Of a DNA stretch of 64,000 nt, positions 26,156 through 33,440 are shown one piece after another. Source of the DNA: Virgisporangium aliadipatigenens. GTDB taxonomy: Bacteria > Actinomycetota > Actinomycetes > Mycobacteriales > Micromonosporaceae. The notes under the pieces were generated by a model. The model searched no databases, was not told where the DNA came from, and saw only the letters and a program-made list of their open reading frames with translations. Position numbers and translations under genes: made by a program. Location of the stretch: NCBI RefSeq assembly GCF_016863615.1, contig NZ_BOPF01000007.1, positions 338,743 to 402,742 of the forward strand, in the 5' to 3' direction. Every line of letters starts with the position of its first letter. Within the stretch, counting starts at the first letter, position 1.

Positions 26156-26916
26156 TGGACCGGCAGCGGCTCAGCAGCATCGCCCACACGCACCACCCGA
26201 TCGCGTCGCCGATCTTCGGCCACAACGCCAACCGGCTGCTACACCGCTGCGGCCGCCGCCCGAACGCCCGCATCCTCGACCTCGGCTGCGGCGAGGCGGC
26301 GTGGACGCTGCAGGCCCTGGCGTTGCACGTCGACGGGACGGCCGACGCCGTCGACACCAGCCCGTACGCCCTCGAACGCGCCGCCGCCGCGGCCGAGGCG
26401 CGGGAACTCGCCGACCGGATCACGCTGCACGAGCGCGACGCCCGGTCGTACGTTCCCGACGGGGACTACGACCTCGTCATGTGCGTCGGCTCCACGCACG
26501 TCTTCGGCGGCTTCACCGACACGCTTGCGCACGCCGGCCGGCACGTGAACGCCGACGGCGTGCTGCTGGTCGGCGAGGGCTTCTGGCAGGTGCCGCCGAC
26601 CGACGCGGCGCTGGCCGCCCTCGACGCGACCCCGGAGGACTTCACGGATCTGCCGGAGCTGGTCGACACGGCCGAGGCGGCCGGCTGGACACCGGTGTAC
26701 GCGCACGTCAGCGACCCGGCCGAGTGGGACAACTACGAGTGGTCGTGGGTCGGATCGCTCACCGAGTGGGCCATCGACAACCCGGGCCACCCGTCGGCGG
26801 CGGAGGCGCTGGGGCTCGCCCGGTCGCACCGGGAGGGATGGCTGCGCGGCTACCGGGGCGTGCTGGGCTTCGCGACGTTCGTGCTGCGGCGGCTCTCGCC
26901 GGACCGCGCGGTCTAG
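26155..26916 (+). CDS. Class I SAM-dependent methyltransferase
   Basis: A 253-residue protein with motif I ILDLGCGEAAWTLQALA (about 41-57), an acidic residue after beta-2 (AVDTSPYALERA), motif II/III DLVMCVGSTHVFGGF and LLVGEGFWQVPP. The long C-terminal part (EWDNYEWSWVGSLTEWAIDNPGHPSAAEA) is characteristic of a small-molecule methyltransferase family of unknown substrate. Coupled to the aldo/keto reductase; the stop overlaps the convergent thymidine kinase stop by 4 bp. Confidence 0.88.
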   Translation: MDRQRLSSIAHTHHPIASPIFGHNANRLLHRCGRRPNARILDLGCGEAAWTLQALALHVDGTADAVDTSPYALERAAAAAEARELADRITLHERDARSYVPDGDYDLVMCVGSTHVFGGFTDTLAHAGRHVNADGVLLVGEGFWQVPPTDAALAALDATPEDFTDLPELVDTAEAAGWTPVYAHVSDPAEWDNYEWSWVGSLTEWAIDNPGHPSAAEALGLARSHREGWLRGYRGVLGFATFVLRRLSPDRAV

Positions 26917-27611
26917 ACGAGCCTGAGCTGGCCGGCCGCCGTCGTCAGCGGCCCCAGGTCGCCGGTGCGGTGGTGCCGCCGGCACAGCACCTGGTAGTGC
27001 ACGTCGGCCGGCTGTTCCTCGGCCGCCTCGGTGATGTCCCCGACGACGAACTGCGCCCCCTCGCGGGCCACCGTCCCGTCGACGACCCGGGCGTTGAGCA
27101 GCCCCGGCCGGCCGCACCAGCACAGCACCTCCACCTGGAGGCGGACCAGTTCGTCGGCCATCTCGAACAGCTTGCGCGCGGCCGGGAACAGCGCCGTGCG
27201 GAAGTCGGTCGCCAGGCCGAACGCGTAGACGTCCACGTCGGAGTGGTCGACGAGGTCGGCGAGCTGGTCGACGTGTTCCTCGGTGTAGAAGTGGACCTCG
27301 TCGCAGACCAGGTAGTCGACGCGGCCGCCGTCGGCCCACCGTTCGCGCACGAGGGCGCGCAGGTCGGTCTCGTCGGTCACCTCGACCGCGTCCCGGCCCA
27401 GGCCGATCCGGCTGCTGATCTTCGCCTCGCCGCTGCGGTTGAACCGGGTGAGCAGCATGCCGACGCGCCCCTGCCGGCCGTGGTTGTGGTCCAGCTGGAG
27501 CGCCAGCGTCGACTTGCCGGCGCCCATCGGCCCGTAGAAGAACTTGAGCGCGGCACCGTGGCGCAGCCGGCCGTCACCGGAGACTGCGCACGCTTCGGGG
27601 TCGAGGGTCAC
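26913..27611 (-). CDS. tdk: Thymidine kinase, type II
   Basis: A 232-residue deoxynucleoside kinase: Walker A GPMGAGKST (27-35), catalytic E105 in LVCDEVHFYT, a FGLATDFRTALFPAARKLFEMAD segment for thymidine binding, and Zn-ligand candidates in LCWCG (C164, C166) and VLCRRHH (C210, H213/H214). It salvages thymidine to dTMP. The best start is the GTG at 27611; the frame continues upstream but runs into the neighbouring gene's antisense. It lies 11 bp downstream of the transporter's stop on the same strand, so it may be cotranscribed. Confidence 0.92.
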   Translation of the reverse strand: MTLDPEACAVSGDGRLRHGAALKFFYGPMGAGKSTLALQLDHNHGRQGRVGMLLTRFNRSGEAKISSRIGLGRDAVEVTDETDLRALVRERWADGGRVDYLVCDEVHFYTEEHVDQLADLVDHSDVDVYAFGLATDFRTALFPAARKLFEMADELVRLQVEVLCWCGRPGLLNARVVDGTVAREGAQFVVGDITEAAEEQPADVHYQVLCRRHHRTGDLGPLTTAAGQLRLV

Positions 27612-27622
27612 GATCGGGCAGG

Positions 27623-29017
27623 TTACAGCTTCTCCGGCGGAACGTTGCCGGCAGCCGTGATCGCGCGACGCATCGGCACCAGCGCCACGCAGACCGTTCC
27701 CACGAGGAAGAAGACCAGCAGCGAGATGATCGCGACCCGGTAGCTGCGGGTCAGGTCGTAGGCGAGGCCGAACAGCAACGGCCCCATCCAGCTCGTCCCG
27801 CGACTGGAGATCTCGTAGAGGCCGAAGTACTCGCCCTCCTTGCCGGCCGGGATCAGCTGGCTGAACAGCGACCTGGCGAGGGCCTGGCTGCCGCCGAGCA
27901 CGATCCCGATCGCGGCCCCCATCGCGATGAACGCCCACGCCACCCCCGCCGGCAGCACGTAGGCGACGAGGACGATGACGGTCCACAGCACCAGGCTGAC
28001 GATCAGCGTCTTCATCGCGCCGATCCGCTTGGCCATGGCGCCGAGGCCCAGTGCGCCGAAGAACGCCAGGAACTGCACCATCAGGATGGTCGGGATGAGC
28101 ACGTCGTCGGGGAGGTCGAGCTCCTCGGCGGCGTACACGCTGGACAGGCCGATGACGGTCTGGATGCCGTCGTTGAAGATCAGGAAGGAGACCAGGAACG
28201 CCAGCGTCAGCGGGTACGCCCGCAGCGACCGGAACGTGTGCCACAACTGCGTGAAGCCGGCCGACAGGACCCGCCCCACGCCGCCCGACACGACGCCGTC
28301 GACCGGCGGCCGGTCCCGCAGCAGCGCCACCGACACCGTCGTGAACGCCGCCCACCACACCCCGGCCGAGGCGAGGCTGTAGCGGGCCACCTCTCCGGTC
28401 GACATGCCGAGGTCGTCCTTGAACAGCACCGCCACCACGTTGAACAGCAGCAGCAGCCCGCCGCCGAGATAGCCGAACGCCCAGCCGACGCTGGAGACCG
28501 AGTCGCGCTGGTCGGGGCCGGCGATCTGCGGCAGGTACGAGTTGTAGACGACGACGCTGCAGCCGTAGAAGATGTTCGCCAGCAGGAACAGCACCGCGCC
28601 GAGCATGTACCGGTCGCCGGTGAGGAAGAGGAACCCGATCGTGCAGGCGGCCCCCAGATAGGCGCCGCCGCCCATCAGCCACCGCTTGTGCGCCGAACGG
28701 TCCGCGATCGCGCCCATCACCGGCAGTACGAGCACCGTCACGATCACCGAGACGACCGTCGCGTACGGGTACACCGAGCCGGGCGCCACGTCGATGCCGA
28801 AGAACGGCACCGTGGCGTCCTTGCACGGGTCGTCGTCGACACAGCCGGCCGCCGTCTTGGCGATCGCCGTCAGGTACGGGCCGAGGAAGACCGTGATGAC
28901 CGTGGTGTAGAACGCCGAGTTCGCCCAGTCGTACCAGTACCAACCGACCCGTTCGCGACGGGTGCTCGGCTCCGGCGGCCCCGCGGGGACCGTATAGCCG
29001 GCGACCGGTACGGACAT
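27623..29017 (-). CDS. Major facilitator transporter, UMF1/Atg22-like
   Basis: A 464-residue, about 12-TM transporter. The start WYWYDWANSAFYTTVITVFLGPYLTAIAKTAAG is diagnostic of the UMF1 family, which also has FLVSFLIFNDGIQTVI and GGSQALARSLFSQLIPAGKEGEYFGLYEISSRGTSWMGPLLFG. Related fungal Atg22 exports amino acids; substrates of bacterial members are mostly unknown. The ATG at 29017 has GGAAGGTGG upstream, favoured over the ATG 18 bp earlier. It may be transcribed with the glycerophosphodiesterase 18 bp upstream, suggesting import of glycerophosphodiester breakdown products (inference). Confidence 0.9.
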   Translation of the reverse strand: MSVPVAGYTVPAGPPEPSTRRERVGWYWYDWANSAFYTTVITVFLGPYLTAIAKTAAGCVDDDPCKDATVPFFGIDVAPGSVYPYATVVSVIVTVLVLPVMGAIADRSAHKRWLMGGGAYLGAACTIGFLFLTGDRYMLGAVLFLLANIFYGCSVVVYNSYLPQIAGPDQRDSVSSVGWAFGYLGGGLLLLFNVVAVLFKDDLGMSTGEVARYSLASAGVWWAAFTTVSVALLRDRPPVDGVVSGGVGRVLSAGFTQLWHTFRSLRAYPLTLAFLVSFLIFNDGIQTVIGLSSVYAAEELDLPDDVLIPTILMVQFLAFFGALGLGAMAKRIGAMKTLIVSLVLWTVIVLVAYVLPAGVAWAFIAMGAAIGIVLGGSQALARSLFSQLIPAGKEGEYFGLYEISSRGTSWMGPLLFGLAYDLTRSYRVAIISLLVFFLVGTVCVALVPMRRAITAAGNVPPEKL

Positions 29018-29035
29018 GGCGCCACCTTCCAGCAC

Positions 29036-29794
29036 TCAGGAGAACCATGCGCCGCGGGCGGTGTACACCTCGCGCAGAATCTCGATGCGATCGGTCATGA
29101 TGCCATCCACACCGAGATCCAGTAAGTGGTGCATCGCCCGCGGGTCGTCGATCGTCCACACGTGCACCTGGAGCCCCAGCCGGTGCGCCATCGACACGAA
29201 CGCCTCGTCGACCACGGTGATGCGACCCTGGCGCCACGGCACCTGCGCGGCGACCACCCCGGCGGGGATCCGCGGCGGCCGGCGCAGCCGGGCGGCCAGC
29301 CACAGCCGGGCCACCTCGCGCTTTCCCATCGAGGTGGCCAGTTCCGGCCCGAACTCCTTACGGATGCGGGCGAGCCGCCGATCGGAGAAGGATGCAAGCA
29401 GGACCCGCTTCTCGACCCCGGCCCGACGGACGAGATCCACTGTTGGGCCGACGGCCGGGTCCGCCTTGACGTCGATGTTGAATCGGACGTTCGGCCATTC
29501 TTCGAGAACCTCATCAAGCCGGGGCACAACGGTCGCGCCCCCGTCGCGGACGCTCCTCAGGTCGGCCCAGCTGACGTCGCGGACCCGTCCGGGACGGCCC
29601 AGCATCCGGTGGAGGGTCTTGTCGTGGAACACCACCACGACCCCGTCGGAGGTGGCGTGCACGTCGGTCTCGACGTACCGGTAACCGGCGGAGATCGCCC
29701 GGGCGAACGCCGCGGGGGTGTTCTCGTCACCGACGGCCGCACCGCCGCGGTGGGCGAACGCGATGGGGCGCGGGGCGTCCAGGTACGGGTGCAC
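29036..29794 (-). CDS. Glycerophosphodiester phosphodiesterase
   Basis: A 252-residue TIM-barrel enzyme: FAHRGG (catalytic His), ENTPAAFARAI (metal-binding Glu), YVETDVHATSDGVVVVFHDKTLHR (E/D metal ligands and second catalytic His), NIDVKAD and the C-terminal VHVWTIDDPRAMHHLLDLGVDGIMTDRI. It cleaves glycerophosphodiesters to glycerol-3-phosphate plus alcohol. No signal peptide is seen, so it probably acts in the cytosol. The GTG at 29794 (GGAGG about 12 bp upstream) precedes the first conserved segment. Divergent from the Hsp70-like gene, 90 bp apart. Confidence 0.9.
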   Translation of the reverse strand: MHPYLDAPRPIAFAHRGGAAVGDENTPAAFARAISAGYRYVETDVHATSDGVVVVFHDKTLHRMLGRPGRVRDVSWADLRSVRDGGATVVPRLDEVLEEWPNVRFNIDVKADPAVGPTVDLVRRAGVEKRVLLASFSDRRLARIRKEFGPELATSMGKREVARLWLAARLRRPPRIPAGVVAAQVPWRQGRITVVDEAFVSMAHRLGLQVHVWTIDDPRAMHHLLDLGVDGIMTDRIEILREVYTARGAWFS

Positions 29795-29884
29795 GTTCGG
29801 CAGTATCCTCCGGACGACCGACCGGCGGGTTGACGACAGATGGCCTGACCCCGGCGCGGGTGCGGCCTTAGTAATGTGGCGGGC

Positions 29885-31528
29885 ATGCGCGTGCTGGGTA
29901 TCGACTTCGGCACGTCGAACACTGTGGGCATGCTGCGGCTGCCGGACGGGCGGCTGCGCCCCCTGCTGTTCGACGGGTCTCCTCTGCTGCCGTCGGCGGT
30001 CTACCTCGGCACGGACGGGCGGATGCTGATCGGCCGTGACGCCGAGCGTCACGCCCGTCTCGACCCGAGCCGGTTCGAGCCCAACCCGAAGCGGCGCATC
30101 GACGACGGCCACATCTTCCTGGGTGACCGCGAACTGCCGGTCGAGCAGGTGTTCGGCCAGGTCATCGGGCAGGTCGCCACGGAGGCGCGGCGCCAGCTCG
30201 GCGGCCCGCCGCAGGAGGTGCGCCTGACCCACCCGGCCCGCTGGGGCGAGCGGCGGCGGGGCGTCCTGATGGAGGCGGCGCGGGCCGCCGGCCTCGGCAC
30301 GCCGCGGCTGTTCGCCGAGCCGGTCGGTGCCGCCTCGTACTTCACGGCGGTGCTCGGGGCGCAGGTGCCGGTGGGGCGCAGCCTCGCCATCTACGACCTC
30401 GGCGGCGGCACGTTCGACGCGACGGTGGTGCGCCGCACCCAGAACGGCTTCGACGTGCTGGCCGAGGAGGGGCTCGCCGACGTCGGCGGCCTCGACTTCG
30501 ACCACGCCGTCGTCGAGCACCTGGGCCAGACGTACCGGGCCTCGCACGGCGCCCAGTGGGAGAAGCTGGTCAGCCCGACCGACGCCGCCGACCGGCGGTC
30601 CCGGCGGATGCTCTACGAGGACGTGCGCGGCGCCAAGGAGATGCTGTCGCGCACGACCAACGCGGACATCCACCTGCCCGCGCTGGAGGTCGACGCGCAC
30701 CTGACCCGCGAGGAGTTCGAGGGGCTGGTGCGGCCGTATCTGGAGCGCACGGTCGCCTGCCTGCAGCGCGCGATCGCGGCCGCCCGGGTCCAGCCGAACG
30801 AGCTGGTGGGGATCTTCCTGGTCGGTGGTTCGTCGCGGATCCCGCTCGCCGGGCACCTGATCCACACCACGCTGGGTATCGCCCCTACCACGCTCGAACA
30901 GCCGGAGACGGTGGTCGTCGAGGGCGCGTTGTGCATCGGCGCGGCCCGCCCGACGGGTGCCTCGTCCGGGGTGCCGCAGACCGCCCCGCCGCGCGGCCCC
31001 GCCGGGCCGGGTCCCGCGCGTCCGGGTCCGGTGGCGCCGGTCTCCGGCCCGCAGAACAGGCCGATCTCCGGGCCGGCCGCCCAGCCGCAGCGCCCCGCGG
31101 TGCAGCAGCCGATGCAGCCCGCCGCCCAGCAGATGGCCCGCCCCGTATCGGCACCTCCGCCGCAGCAGCAACGGCCGGTCTCGACGCCGCCGATGAACCA
31201 GCCGCCGATGCAGGCGGGGCCGCAGGTGTCGTTGCAGCGTCCGGGGCCGCGCCCGCCGCAGGCCGCCACGTACCGGCCGGGTCCGGCGGTGCCGCAGCGC
31301 CCGGTGGGGCCGGCCGTGCCGCAGGGCCGCCCGATGCAGCAGACGCCGCCGCAGATGATGCGCCCGCAGCCCCAGCAGCAGCGGCCCCCGGTGCAGCCGA
31401 TGCGTCAGGCGCCTCCGCCGCAGCAGCGCACCTGGTACACGGAGCCGACCGTGCTCGGCACCATCGGGGTGCTCGTCGTCGTGGCGATCCTGTTCATCGT
31501 GCTGCTCAACACGGCGTTCGGCGGCTGA
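29885..31528 (+). CDS. Membrane-tethered Hsp70-type ATPase lacking a substrate-binding domain
   Basis: A 547-residue protein. Residues 1-355 are an actin/Hsp70 ATPase: phosphate-1 IDFGTSNTVG (6-15), phosphate-2 YDLGGGTFDATVV (170-182), adenosine motif FLVGGSSRIPLAG (311-323). There is no DnaK substrate-binding beta-sandwich or helical lid. Instead residues ~356-515 are a disordered Pro/Gln/Arg-rich linker and ~521-543 a single C-terminal TM (GTIGVLVVVAILFIVLLNTAF), giving a cytosolic ATPase tail-anchored in the membrane. The ATG at 29885 was chosen; a GTG at 29876 is in frame. It lies ~3.5 kb from a GrpE-like protein between two dynamins, a plausible partner. A truncated relative is at 7028. 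Confidence 0.88.
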   Translation: MRVLGIDFGTSNTVGMLRLPDGRLRPLLFDGSPLLPSAVYLGTDGRMLIGRDAERHARLDPSRFEPNPKRRIDDGHIFLGDRELPVEQVFGQVIGQVATEARRQLGGPPQEVRLTHPARWGERRRGVLMEAARAAGLGTPRLFAEPVGAASYFTAVLGAQVPVGRSLAIYDLGGGTFDATVVRRTQNGFDVLAEEGLADVGGLDFDHAVVEHLGQTYRASHGAQWEKLVSPTDAADRRSRRMLYEDVRGAKEMLSRTTNADIHLPALEVDAHLTREEFEGLVRPYLERTVACLQRAIAAARVQPNELVGIFLVGGSSRIPLAGHLIHTTLGIAPTTLEQPETVVVEGALCIGAARPTGASSGVPQTAPPRGPAGPGPARPGPVAPVSGPQNRPISGPAAQPQRPAVQQPMQPAAQQMARPVSAPPPQQQRPVSTPPMNQPPMQAGPQVSLQRPGPRPPQAATYRPGPAVPQRPVGPAVPQGRPMQQTPPQMMRPQPQQQRPPVQPMRQAPPPQQRTWYTEPTVLGTIGVLVVVAILFIVLLNTAFGG

Positions 31529-31540
31529 GCCCCGGGCGGT

Positions 31541-32293
31541 TCAGCGCTGGCCGCCGCTGACGAGGAGGACGTCGCCGGTGATCCATCGGGCGGCCGGGGA
31601 GGCCAGGAAGACGGCCACCGGGCCGTAGTCCTCCGGGGTGCCGAGCCGGCCGAGCGGGATGCCCGCGACGGTGGCGTCGGCCTGCGGCGATCCGACGAAC
31701 CCCATGGCGCGGGTGCCGTCGGTGTCGGAGGGGCTGGGCGCGATGGCGTTCACGCGGATGCCGCGCGGTGCCAGTTCCTTGGCGGCGATCAGGGTCACCG
31801 AGTTGACGGCGCTCTTCGTGGCGACGTACATGGCGCTGTAGGGCGGATGGCCGACGGTGCCGGCCGTGGAGAGGTTGATGATCGCGCCGTCGTCGATGTC
31901 GTTCTGGGCGGCCATCGCCTGCATGGTCAGCAGGGTGCCCCACAGGTTGGTGTCGACCTGCCGCCGGTAGTCTTCCTCGGTGACGTCGGTGAACGGCGCG
32001 AACGTGTACACGCCCGCGTTGTTCACCAGGACGCGCACCGGCCCGAACGCCTCGCGGGCGGCGGCGAACAGCGCGGACACCTCGCCGCGGCGGGTCACGT
32101 CGGCCCGTACGGCGACGGCTCGACCGCCGGCCTCGGTGATGTTCCTGACGACCCGCTCGGCGGCGGTGTCGTCGGTGCGGTAGTTGACCACGACCGGGGC
32201 TCCGGCGGCCGCGAGCGCGGTGGCGATGCCGGCCCCGATGCCCTTGGCGGCGCCGGTGACCACGGCCGTGCGGTGGTGCAGTGTGTCGTTCAT
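31541..32293 (-). CDS. Short-chain dehydrogenase/reductase
   Basis: A 250-residue classical SDR: cofactor loop TGAAKGIGAGIA (about 14-25), NNAG (~91), catalytic YVATK with an upstream Ser in INLSTAG, and the C-terminal substrate segment PLGRLGTPEDYGPVAVFLASPAARWITGDVLLVSGGQ. It resembles 3-oxoacyl-ACP-reductase-like or glucose-dehydrogenase-like enzymes, but the substrate is not defined. Divergent from the HxlR regulator at 32357, which probably controls it through the dyad in the 63 bp gap. Confidence 0.92.
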   Translation of the reverse strand: MNDTLHHRTAVVTGAAKGIGAGIATALAAAGAPVVVNYRTDDTAAERVVRNITEAGGRAVAVRADVTRRGEVSALFAAAREAFGPVRVLVNNAGVYTFAPFTDVTEEDYRRQVDTNLWGTLLTMQAMAAQNDIDDGAIINLSTAGTVGHPPYSAMYVATKSAVNSVTLIAAKELAPRGIRVNAIAPSPSDTDGTRAMGFVGSPQADATVAGIPLGRLGTPEDYGPVAVFLASPAARWITGDVLLVSGGQR

Positions 32294-32327
32294 GGCGCCG
32301 ACCGTAGGCACATCGGTTTCTTTTCGT

Positions 32328-32340
32328 AAGTACGTACCTT
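32328..32340. promoter_or_regulatory. Possible HxlR operator between SDR and HxlR genes
   Basis: AAGTACGTACCTT contains the perfect palindrome GTACGTAC (32330-32337) with A/T-rich flanks. A half-site-like TTGTAAG follows near 32342. It sits in the divergent gap, where HxlR-family activators or repressors typically bind. Confidence 0.5.
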
Positions 32341-32356
32341 TTTGTAAGCTACTGCC

Positions 32357-32752
32357 GTGGCGGTGAGTGAACAGCTCCAGACGGCGTACCGGATGCTCGC
32401 CGGTGACACGTTCGACAGCCGGTGCGCGTCGCGACCGGTGATGGACCAGGTGACGACCCGCTGGGGCACCCTGGTGATCGCGGCGCTCGTCACCGGCCCG
32501 CACCGCTTCTCCGCACTGCACCAGCGCGTCGGCGGCATCAGCCAGAAGATGCTGTCGCAGAACCTCAAGTCGCTGGTGCGCGCCGGACTCGTCGAGCGGC
32601 ACGTGGAGCCGACGGTGCCGCCGCAGGTCACCTACAGCCTGACCGCGCTCGGGGAGAGCCTCGCCGAGCCGCTGTGCGAGCTGCTGCGCTGGTTCGGCGA
32701 GCACACCGAGGCGATGCTGGACGCGCAGCGGCGCCACGACGCGGCGGCCTGA
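32357..32752 (+). CDS. HxlR-family transcriptional regulator
   Basis: A 131-residue winged-helix protein: FDSRCASRPVMDQVTTRWGTLVIAALVTGPHRFSALHQRVGGISQKMLSQNLKSLVRAGLVERHVEPTVPPQVTYSLTALGESLAEPLCELLRWFGEH. This is the HxlR pattern with the conserved RWG...L...L..G..RF..L...V.GIS..ML...L..L...G. Family members sense reactive carbonyls or redox state through a Cys; one Cys is present near residue 24. The divergent SDR is the likely target. GTG start, probably leaderless or weakly led. Confidence 0.92.
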   Translation: MAVSEQLQTAYRMLAGDTFDSRCASRPVMDQVTTRWGTLVIAALVTGPHRFSALHQRVGGISQKMLSQNLKSLVRAGLVERHVEPTVPPQVTYSLTALGESLAEPLCELLRWFGEHTEAMLDAQRRHDAAA

Positions 32753-32777
32753 CGCCGGTGCGCGTCGGCGGGGCCGG

Positions 32778-33437
32778 TCAGGTCGGCGACCACCAGCGCC
32801 CGAGCGAACTGGCGGCCGGGTCGTCGCTGCCCAGCAGCGCCGCCCACGGGTCGCCGGCCCCCTCGGTGGCGGCGTAGTCCAGCAGGTCCGCGCTCGGCGG
32901 CGCGTCCTGCGGCACGGTCGTCGGGTCGTCGCCGGTGCCCGGTTCGGCCACGGCGGAGGGGTCGCTCCACGGGTAGCCGTCCACCGGGGCCGGCGGCGTC
33001 AGTTCCAGCTGCTCGGGGAAGTCGGCCGGGCTCCAGTCGGCGTCCGGGTCGACGTCGGGGTTGGCGCCCACGACCGTCTCGGTGCTGACCGGCTCGCCGT
33101 CGTCGTCGGGCAGCTGCCACGCGTCGGGGCCGTCGCCGTGCGGCGGGTCGCCGCCGTCGTCGCCGGGCGTGTCGTCGGCGCCCAGGTCGGCCAGGTCCTG
33201 ACCGTCCCCGAGCACCGACATCGGCTCGTCTTCGAGGTAGCCGGCGTCGGCGTGCCCGTCCTCGTGCCCGGGGTCGTCGCCGGAATCACCGGGGTCGCCG
33301 AGGTCGTGGGCCTCCGGGTAGCCGCCGGGGTCGTCGTACCCCAGCGACTCCTCGGCCCCGGGAAGGTCGCCGGTGTCGGCGGAGGTGTCCCCGGTGTGGT
33401 CCTCGTCTTCGGGCCAGCCGCCCCAGTCGTGATCCAT
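32778..33437 (-). CDS. Highly acidic, disordered protein of the dynamin operon
   Basis: A 219-residue protein rich in Asp, Gly, Pro and Glu with hardly any Lys or Arg, beginning MDHDWGGWPEDEDHTGDTSADTGD. It has no recognisable domain, signal or TM and is probably disordered. It is last in the minus-strand operon, 3 bp after the IniA-like dynamin, so it is made with the GTPases. Only the C-terminal DPWAALLGSDDPAASSLGRWW segment looks structured. IniB of the mycobacterial ini operon is also unusual in composition but Gly-rich; I do not claim homology. A charged tether or client-like role is speculation. Confidence 0.7.
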   Translation of the reverse strand: MDHDWGGWPEDEDHTGDTSADTGDLPGAEESLGYDDPGGYPEAHDLGDPGDSGDDPGHEDGHADAGYLEDEPMSVLGDGQDLADLGADDTPGDDGGDPPHGDGPDAWQLPDDDGEPVSTETVVGANPDVDPDADWSPADFPEQLELTPPAPVDGYPWSDPSAVAEPGTGDDPTTVPQDAPPSADLLDYAATEGAGDPWAALLGSDDPAASSLGRWWSPT

Positions 33438-33440
33438 GTG

